A model generated the notes under the pieces. The model ran no database searches and was not told the origin of the DNA. It was given only the letters and a program-made list of their open reading frames with translations. A program made the position numbers and the translations under genes. Positions 6,531-10,251 of a stretch of 10,251 nucleotides of DNA are shown piece after piece (the first letter of the stretch is position 1; each line of letters starts with the position of its first letter). Source of the stretch: Candidatus Bathyarchaeota archaeon (GTDB lineage: Archaea > Thermoproteota > Bathyarchaeia > Bathyarchaeales > UBA233); NCBI GenBank assembly GCA_023488835.1, contig JAMDCS010000103.1, positions 7,181 to 17,431 of the forward strand. Direction: 5' to 3'.

Positions 6531-7190
6531 ATGAGCGCCACCGCTGGAACGGTTCAGGGCATATCCGTAGTGACAACCACTTGGAATGAAAAAGAAAACA
6601 TCAAAGAACTAATTCACAGAATCAGGGCAACGCTTCAAGATATTCCGCACGAAATAATAGTTGTTGACGACAGCTCCTCGGATGGAACCCTTGACGCTGC
6701 CAAATGCCATGCAGATTTAGCGGTTGGAAAAGTCCGAGAAGGGCAAACTAAAGGTTTACTGTTTGGAGCAAAACTTGCCAAGTTTCCAGTGATAGTAACC
6801 ATAGATGCCGATTTGGAGAACAGTCCTGAACTCATCCCGAGCCTTGTTGAGAAGTTAGGGATTTTTGATTTAGTGGTTGCGTCACGAAGAGTTGTGCCCC
6901 GTTTTTCTGAGCGGTGGGCTTCTAAAACGTTAGGCAAAATCTGTGGTGTTTCAGATTTTTACTCGAATTTTAGGGCTTACAAAAAAGAGGCACTTGCCCA
7001 TGATTTGAAGGGTGGTGAAACTTTTGGCGGCGAACTGTTGGTTTCTGCTAAAAAGAAAGGCTTTAAGATTGGCGAGATAACGTATGAACCTCCACCCAGA
7101 CGCAGCAAACCTCGAATTGGCGGTACAATCGGGGCTAATTGGAGGATAATGGTTGCAACGTGGAAGTGCTTTTTTATCTATGTGTTTTAG
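6531..7190 (+). CDS. Family 2 glycosyltransferase, dolichol-phosphate mannose synthase type
   Basis: The 219-residue GT-A enzyme is predicted to move a sugar from a nucleotide donor to a polyprenyl (dolichol) phosphate on the cytoplasmic side of the membrane. Visible motifs are SVVTTTWNEKENI (12-24), VVDDSSSDGT (44-53, donor site) and TIDADLENSPELI (90-102, metal-binding DxD-like). ASRR (about 116-119) and a Tyr/Phe-rich acceptor region follow. It has only the catalytic domain: no C-terminal GtrA or multi-spanning part, only a short hydrophobic end (FFIYVF). AAGG precedes the ATG by 6 bases (and GAAGGTG by 13), and an AT-rich TATA-like stretch (6498-6507) would allow an almost leaderless message. 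It converges on a UPF0104 membrane protein, a plausible partner in lipid-linked sugar supply. Family is secure; sugar and acceptor are inferred. Confidence 0.88.
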   Translation: MSATAGTVQGISVVTTTWNEKENIKELIHRIRATLQDIPHEIIVVDDSSSDGTLDAAKCHADLAVGKVREGQTKGLLFGAKLAKFPVIVTIDADLENSPELIPSLVEKLGIFDLVVASRRVVPRFSERWASKTLGKICGVSDFYSNFRAYKKEALAHDLKGGETFGGELLVSAKKKGFKIGEITYEPPPRRSKPRIGGTIGANWRIMVATWKCFFIYVF

Positions 7191-7227
7191 TTGGACATAG
7201 TTTTTCGACCTTAAGCGGAGTCTGCAA

Positions 7228-8274
7228 TTAATCGATAACAATGGGTGCTTTCGTAACCACTGGGTTTTGCAGGTTGCCTTTGAGTAAGGATTTAGCGCCT
7301 ATCCACTCAACCAACGGGTAACCGACAATTATCTGGCACCAAAAAGTCAACAACCGAGTTAACGTGGTTGCGGCTCCAGCCACAGCAATCGGAACGCCAT
7401 ACACAGAAAACAGATTAATCATCGTGACTTCAACTGCTCCAACTGGGAAGCCTGCTGTGAGAGTTTCAACGGTTGTGATAATACAATAAACGGTAGCTAA
7501 ATCGATCAGGGAGATGCCGGTAAAATTAAGCGAGTAAAAAATCATCAGGTAAACAACCAAATTAAACATCCAAGCGACAACGGCAAAAATGACTGGTTTT
7601 ATAAGGTATCTCGGGTGAGCCTTAAAAGTTTTAAAAACTTCACTAAAAGAAGACAGGGCATGATGAATTTTCTCCCTTAAACCTTCTTGCCTTACCGGAT
7701 TCTTGATTAGGCGCTTAGCAATCCACATTGAAACGTTAACTATTTTCTCAACCGCGCCTTCCCTAAAGGCTATGACAAAAATAACCGCTATAATTCCAGC
7801 CGTTCCAGCCGCTACTAGAATAACAGGTGTAATTAGGTAAAGTGGTAATTGCCGAGTAAGTAACAGCAGTGTGAAACCGAAAAGTAATCCGCCTGAATAA
7901 ACAAAAGTGCTAATTATGCGTGAACCAAACACTGTTGCGGCAGCTATTCCCGCGTCGTTTTTTGTTTCTTTCTGCGCTAAAGCTATCCGTGCTACTTCTC
8001 CGCCGATGGTGGCGCTGGGAATTATTAACTCAATAAAGTTTCCAATCCAGTTGTAGAGAACAATTTTTCTGAGCTTAACTTTAACTGAGAGGGAATCTAG
8101 CAGGCTATGCCATATCAGAGAATCAAAAAGCACAGCCAAAAAAAGGGCAGCTATGGCTAACGAGAAAAACAGTGAATACTGGTAAACATTAAGCTTGGCC
8201 AGAAGATTAAAGAGGCCGTCGAACCCGACAAAAAACCACAAGTATAGTATGAATGCTGCTAAACCGAGAGCCAT
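7228..8274 (-). CDS. UPF0104 / flippase-like integral membrane protein (LPG-synthase TM family)
   Basis: The protein has 348 residues from ATG 8274 and is a polytopic membrane protein of the family found in bacterial MprF and at the C-terminus of haloarchaeal AglD. It has about seven or eight hydrophobic spans (near 2-18, 33-55, 118-140, 145-169, 223-249, 255-272, 287-322). Family motifs are IPSATIGGEVARI (85-97) and GFPVGAVEVT (275-284), the conserved P...GGE..R and G.P.G..E patterns. Members are proposed to handle or flip lipid-linked sugars or phospholipids; function here is inferred. The ATG lacks a nearby ribosome site, whereas a strong GAGGTGA (8316-8322) sits 8 bases before an in-frame ACG at 8307. 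Starting there would add RLVGRKSF, the positive N-terminus expected before a first membrane helix. It converges on the glycosyltransferase gene with a 37-base gap. Confidence 0.85.
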   Translation of the reverse strand: MALGLAAFILYLWFFVGFDGLFNLLAKLNVYQYSLFFSLAIAALFLAVLFDSLIWHSLLDSLSVKVKLRKIVLYNWIGNFIELIIPSATIGGEVARIALAQKETKNDAGIAAATVFGSRIISTFVYSGGLLFGFTLLLLTRQLPLYLITPVILVAAGTAGIIAVIFVIAFREGAVEKIVNVSMWIAKRLIKNPVRQEGLREKIHHALSSFSEVFKTFKAHPRYLIKPVIFAVVAWMFNLVVYLMIFYSLNFTGISLIDLATVYCIITTVETLTAGFPVGAVEVTMINLFSVYGVPIAVAGAATTLTRLLTFWCQIIVGYPLVEWIGAKSLLKGNLQNPVVTKAPIVID

Positions 8275-8315
8275 AAATGCAAACGATTTACGTCCAACTA
8301 AACGCGTCTAATTCT

Positions 8316-8322
8316 TCACCTC
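8316..8322 (-). promoter_or_regulatory. Strong ribosome binding site before a possible ACG start of the flippase-like gene
   Basis: GAGGTGA on the minus strand is followed 8 bases later by ACG (8307-8305), in frame with ATG 8274 and 11 codons upstream of it. No ATG, GTG or TTG lies in frame between, and a TAG directly precedes the ACG. Either ACG initiates, or the base is a variant of an ATG. Confidence 0.45.
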
Positions 8323-8545
8323 TATCTTTTTCAAGCATTAACAGCATAGAAAACAGCGCTCAACTCTTCGCAAGTTAACTGTTCACTTCGAGGCTTTAAT
8401 GCCCTAAAAGATACTGCTCCTATTCCACCATACCTTTATCCATACAATTTCCTGTTTGCATCCATATTAATGAAGCGGCAAGGAAGGGTAAATTTTCTGG
8501 GCAATCAACCTATGTTAAAACGGCATTTCAGTTGCCGCTTAAACC

Positions 8546-8556
8546 AAAAAATATAA
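8546..8556 (+). promoter_or_regulatory. Candidate TATA box of the 145-aa gene
   Basis: CAAAAAATATAAC-like sequence centred near 8551 predicts initiation around 8577, giving a leader of about 16 bases before the TTG at 8593. It follows the right arm of the 9-bp inverted repeat directly, so a regulator bound there could affect TBP/TFB access. Confidence 0.45.
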
Positions 8557-8592
8557 CTGACCCAGCAACCATAGTTAAATTGGGTTTTTGTT

Positions 8593-9030
8593 TTGGCAAC
8601 TTGTGACACTGCTATTCTTAAGAATCTCATGCTTTACCTAAAGACTAAATCGTTAACTTCTGAGAATCTCTTCAAACGGGAAATCAGAAATGTTGATGAC
8701 ATGTTTATGGACTTGTTAGGCGTGTTTCAACGTTACTACGACCATGCACAAGACAGTGATAAACAAACGCTCAGAAGCATGCTGGACCTAATTATCCTCC
8801 TCTCCGAACAAGTCCACTCGTCCCATCGGCAAGCGGAAAACACCATTGACAACTTCAAAATCTACATAACAGCGCTTGAAGGCTCCTACAAGAGCGTGGA
8901 CGGCGACTTTGATAAAACAGTTGCTCAACCTGCAGAAAAAGAAGCCCAAGAGAAGGATAAAGAGGAAGAGGAAAGAGCCAAAGCCCTAGAAGAATACAGC
9001 AAAAGGGCTAGACCCAAATTCTACGAGTAA
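8593..9030 (+). CDS. Charged helical protein of 145 residues, unknown function
   Basis: I do not recognise the family. The protein is soluble and almost wholly helical. A mixed helical N-terminal part (1-50) is followed by a Leu-rich amphipathic helix RSMLDLIILLSEQV (61-74) and another around 80-97. The tail (about 112-138) is rich in Glu, Lys and Ala (KEAQEKDKEEEERAKALEE), a likely coiled coil or single alpha helix, and it ends RPKFYE. There is no signal or membrane segment. The start shown is TTG; an in-frame TAG at 8572-8574 limits extension, and ATG 8629 is the only other reasonable start, without a ribosome site. The TATA position favours the TTG. It converges on the VOC gene with only 8 bases between stops. 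Scaffold or assembly-factor roles are possible but unsupported. Confidence 0.7.
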   Translation: MATCDTAILKNLMLYLKTKSLTSENLFKREIRNVDDMFMDLLGVFQRYYDHAQDSDKQTLRSMLDLIILLSEQVHSSHRQAENTIDNFKIYITALEGSYKSVDGDFDKTVAQPAEKEAQEKDKEEEERAKALEEYSKRARPKFYE

Positions 9031-9038
9031 ACTGTGGT

Positions 9039-9425
9039 TTATTTTCGCTCAATTAACTCAATTAGGGTTCCGTCTGGATCCTCGATAAAAGCAATCGTTG
9101 TTTTTTCGTTAAATTTGAATGGTTCATCGGTAATGGTTACGTTTTCTTTGTGCATGGCTGCAAGGGTCTTGTTTATGTCGGCGACTTCGAAGCCTAAATG
9201 GTCAAACAACCGTTCCTCATATGCGGGTTGGGCAAACTTGTCTTGGTTACGGTAGAATGTTAATTCAAGTTTGGAGCCTTTGCCCTCTGCGTCTTGAAGG
9301 AATGCGATTTCAGAGTTGGTCTTCTTGATTTCCTGGCGGCTTAGAAGTTTTAAGCCTAAGAATTTGGAGTAAAAATCGATGGATCGTTCCATGTTGCTTG
9401 TGCGGATGCTCGTGTGGACAAACAT
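9039..9425 (-). CDS. VOC-superfamily metalloenzyme, glyoxalase I-like
   Basis: The 128-residue (from ATG 9425) single-module protein has two beta-alpha-beta-beta-beta halves, the usual length for glyoxalase I-type monomers that dimerise. The four expected metal ligands are present: His4 (FVHTSIR), Glu54 (SKLELT), His76 (FDHLGFEV) and Glu123 (TLIELIE). The SIDFYSKFLGLKL and IEDPDG.LIELIE signatures are clear. It may be a glyoxalase, a methylmalonyl-CoA epimerase-like isomerase or a dioxygenase-type member; no substrate can be assigned from sequence. A GTG at 9434 would add three residues, but the ribosome site AAGGTGA (9431-9437) overlaps it and lies 5 bases before ATG 9425, so the ATG is preferred. 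The gene follows the RNase HI gene by 56 bases on the same strand and may be co-transcribed, though a weak TATA-like stretch lies between. Confidence 0.88.
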   Translation of the reverse strand: MFVHTSIRTSNMERSIDFYSKFLGLKLLSRQEIKKTNSEIAFLQDAEGKGSKLELTFYRNQDKFAQPAYEERLFDHLGFEVADINKTLAAMHKENVTITDEPFKFNEKTTIAFIEDPDGTLIELIERK

Positions 9426-9430
9426 TTTTT

Positions 9431-9437
9431 TCACCTT
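9431..9437 (-). promoter_or_regulatory. Ribosome binding site that decides the VOC gene start
   Basis: AAGGTGA on the minus strand lies 5 bases before ATG 9425 and contains the upstream GTG (9434), which therefore cannot easily serve as the start. Confidence 0.65.
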
Positions 9438-9481
9438 GACTTTTTCTTACAATTAGAACTGCAGATGTTTTAATTCTTTAC

Positions 9482-9907
9482 CTACAAGCGTTTTCGGGCT
9501 TGTTCATCTAAAGTTCTGTTGACAAGTTCATCTGCCCTCGCAATTTGAGGATTACTTCTTGGAACATTAACAAAACTGATTTTTTTAAAGCAAGCCTTCA
9601 ACTGCTGCACTTTACGCCAGAGCTGCCATAATTCATTGTTTTTTACGGCATATTCGCCGTTTAGCTGTTTTGCGACTAATTCACTGTCAAGGTGGCAGAC
9701 GACTTCTTGCGTTTTTTGGTCTGAGGCAAACTTTAACGCCATTAAAAGTGCGTTGTATTCTGCTTGGTTATTGGTGTGAACGCCTATGAAGCATGAATCT
9801 GCCTTTACGGTTTCGCCCTTGTCGTTTAGCGCTATGAAGGCTATGGCAGCTGGTCCAGGGTTACCTCTTGCGCCGCCGTCAGAATAAAGTATCAGTCGCT
9901 GGCTCAT
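9482..9907 (-). CDS. rnhA: Ribonuclease HI
   Basis: The enzyme cleaves the RNA strand of RNA/DNA hybrids, for example R-loops, primers and misincorporated ribonucleotides. The protein is complete at 141 residues. The carboxylate tetrad is visible: D10 in YSDGGARGNPGPA, E50 in NNQAEYNAL, D74 in HLDSELV and D126 in ARADELVN. The basic handle found in E. coli RNase HI is reduced, as in other archaeal and many bacterial type 1 enzymes. VPRSN (115-119) precedes the last Asp, where the E. coli enzyme has its His loop. ATG 9907 follows GAAGTGA at a distance of 6 bases, a weak but suitable ribosome site. It is followed by the VOC gene after 56 bases. Confidence 0.95.
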   Translation of the reverse strand: MSQRLILYSDGGARGNPGPAAIAFIALNDKGETVKADSCFIGVHTNNQAEYNALLMALKFASDQKTQEVVCHLDSELVAKQLNGEYAVKNNELWQLWRKVQQLKACFKKISFVNVPRSNPQIARADELVNRTLDEQARKRL

Positions 9908-9940
9908 GACTTTTCACTTCTAGCCTGTTTAGTTGTGGCT

Positions 9941-9952
9941 GTTTATTTAAAC
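9941..9952 (-). promoter_or_regulatory. TATA box of the RNase HI (and perhaps VOC) transcript
   Basis: On the minus strand TGTTTAAATAAAC is a good TATA element. It predicts a transcript start near 9919-9922 and a leader of about 12-15 bases before ATG 9907. Confidence 0.55.
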
Positions 9953-10028
9953 ACTTAACATAGAGGCTCCGCCCGTAATAATTTAGCTCTCACACTGGGA
10001 GCCTTCGGCAACACATCCGCAAAACTAA

Positions 10029-10251
10029 CCTACACCCAAGCCAAAAACCCTCATAACTGATGGACTAGCAAGCTACGCAGTAGCGAGCGAACAGGTATTT
10101 GAGGGGACAAAGCACATCCGAGAAATAACCCTTAAAGGCAAAATCCACAATAACAAAATGGAGCGCATGAATGGTGAAATCCGTGACCGAGAAAAGACCA
10201 TGAGGGGCTTAAAGAAGAAACGTACAGTTATCTTTCAAGGTTACCAACTTT
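10029..10251 (+). pseudogene. Transposase C-terminal fragment (DDE superfamily, IS6/IS240-like), frameshifted and cut by the window end
   Basis: The open frame reads PKPKTLITDGLASY, then HIREITLKGKIHNNKMERM and NGEIRDREKTMRGLKKK, running off the window at GYQL. These are the conserved second Asp (TDG) and the final Glu region of DDE transposases common in archaeal insertion sequences. In this frame an in-frame TAA lies at 10026-10028 and no start is present. In the next frame the preceding bases give AKLTYTQAK, which then stops just after the A5 run (10043-10047), suggesting a frameshift near that run. Nothing recognisable as the N-terminal zinc/HTH region or the first Asp lies between 9950 and 10020, so the element is probably 5' truncated as well. 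No terminal repeat or target duplication is visible. Confidence 0.75.

Larger units (their letters stand above)
8275..8592. other. 318-base intergenic region between divergent genes
   Basis: It separates the flippase-like gene (minus) from the 145-aa gene (plus). Besides the two 5' signals, it holds a perfect 9-bp inverted repeat, AAGCGGCAA (8473-8481) and TTGCCGCTT (8532-8540), 50 bases apart. I see no convincing ORF, tRNA or other RNA gene. The inverted repeat may be an operator pair or the base of a structured RNA; no function can be assigned. Confidence 0.4.

Noticed and set aside
7191..7227. Possible bidirectional terminator between the convergent glycosyltransferase and flippase-like genes
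   Set aside because: There is only one short T run (ATAGTTTTTCG) on the plus strand and no clear stem or T tract on the minus strand, so it is too weak to list.
6951..7241. 96-codon minus-strand frame across the end of the glycosyltransferase gene
   Set aside because: It is a shadow of a well-supported coding region, overlaps the end of the flippase-like gene and has no recognisable features.
9908..10020. Possible tRNA or structured RNA between RNase HI and the transposase remnant
   Set aside because: No acceptor stem, T-loop or anticodon arm pattern could be found; the sequence is better explained by a promoter and transposase debris.

Overview
The window looks archaeal, most likely TACK/Thermoproteota and probably a Bathyarchaeia-like lineage. 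The best marker is a complete archaeal elongation factor 1A. It carries the GEFEAG...GGQTREH segment between G3 and G4 that eocyte (TACK) and eukaryotic EF-1A proteins have and most euryarchaeal ones lack. Other archaeal traits are AT-rich TATA elements about 25 bases before predicted transcript starts, GGTGA/GAGG ribosome sites, T-rich terminators, a solitary ERCC4/XPF-type nuclease, and secreted proteins dense in N-glycosylation sequons. The lineage is inferred; nothing was searched.

Layout. Positions 1-493 hold the start of an ERCC4-family nuclease gene (minus). It is broken where a perfect 80-bp inverted repeat (1-80 against 286-365) begins, which looks more like a fold-back chimera at a contig end than biology. 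A possible 51-aa ORF overlaps the nuclease start. Positions 494-3058 (minus) encode an 854-aa secreted, C-terminally anchored surface protein with two tandem copies of a ~213-aa module and a Pro/Thr/Ser/Asn stalk. Divergent from it, 3307-4650 (plus) encodes a 447-aa membrane-anchored extracellular protein that may be a glycosidase-like barrel. A probable unrecorded 49-aa gene lies at 4661-4810 (minus). EF-1A occupies 5013-6317 (minus) and ends in a T-rich terminator.

Positions 6531-7190 (plus) encode a family 2 glycosyltransferase of the dolichol-phosphate mannose synthase type. Converging on it, 7228-8274 (minus) encodes a UPF0104/flippase-like integral membrane protein whose true start may be an ACG codon at 8307. 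A 145-aa charged helical protein of unknown function (8593-9030, plus) converges on a possible two-gene unit (minus) of RNase HI (9482-9907) and a VOC/glyoxalase-fold enzyme (9039-9425). The window ends in a frameshifted transposase fragment (10029-10251) that runs off the edge.

How it fits together: the surface protein, the anchored extracellular protein, the glycosyltransferase and the flippase-like protein suggest an envelope/glycosylation theme, but no operon links them. The rest is housekeeping (translation, DNA repair, RNA/DNA hybrid removal, small-molecule metabolism). I saw no CRISPR array, tRNA, rRNA or recognisable defence system.
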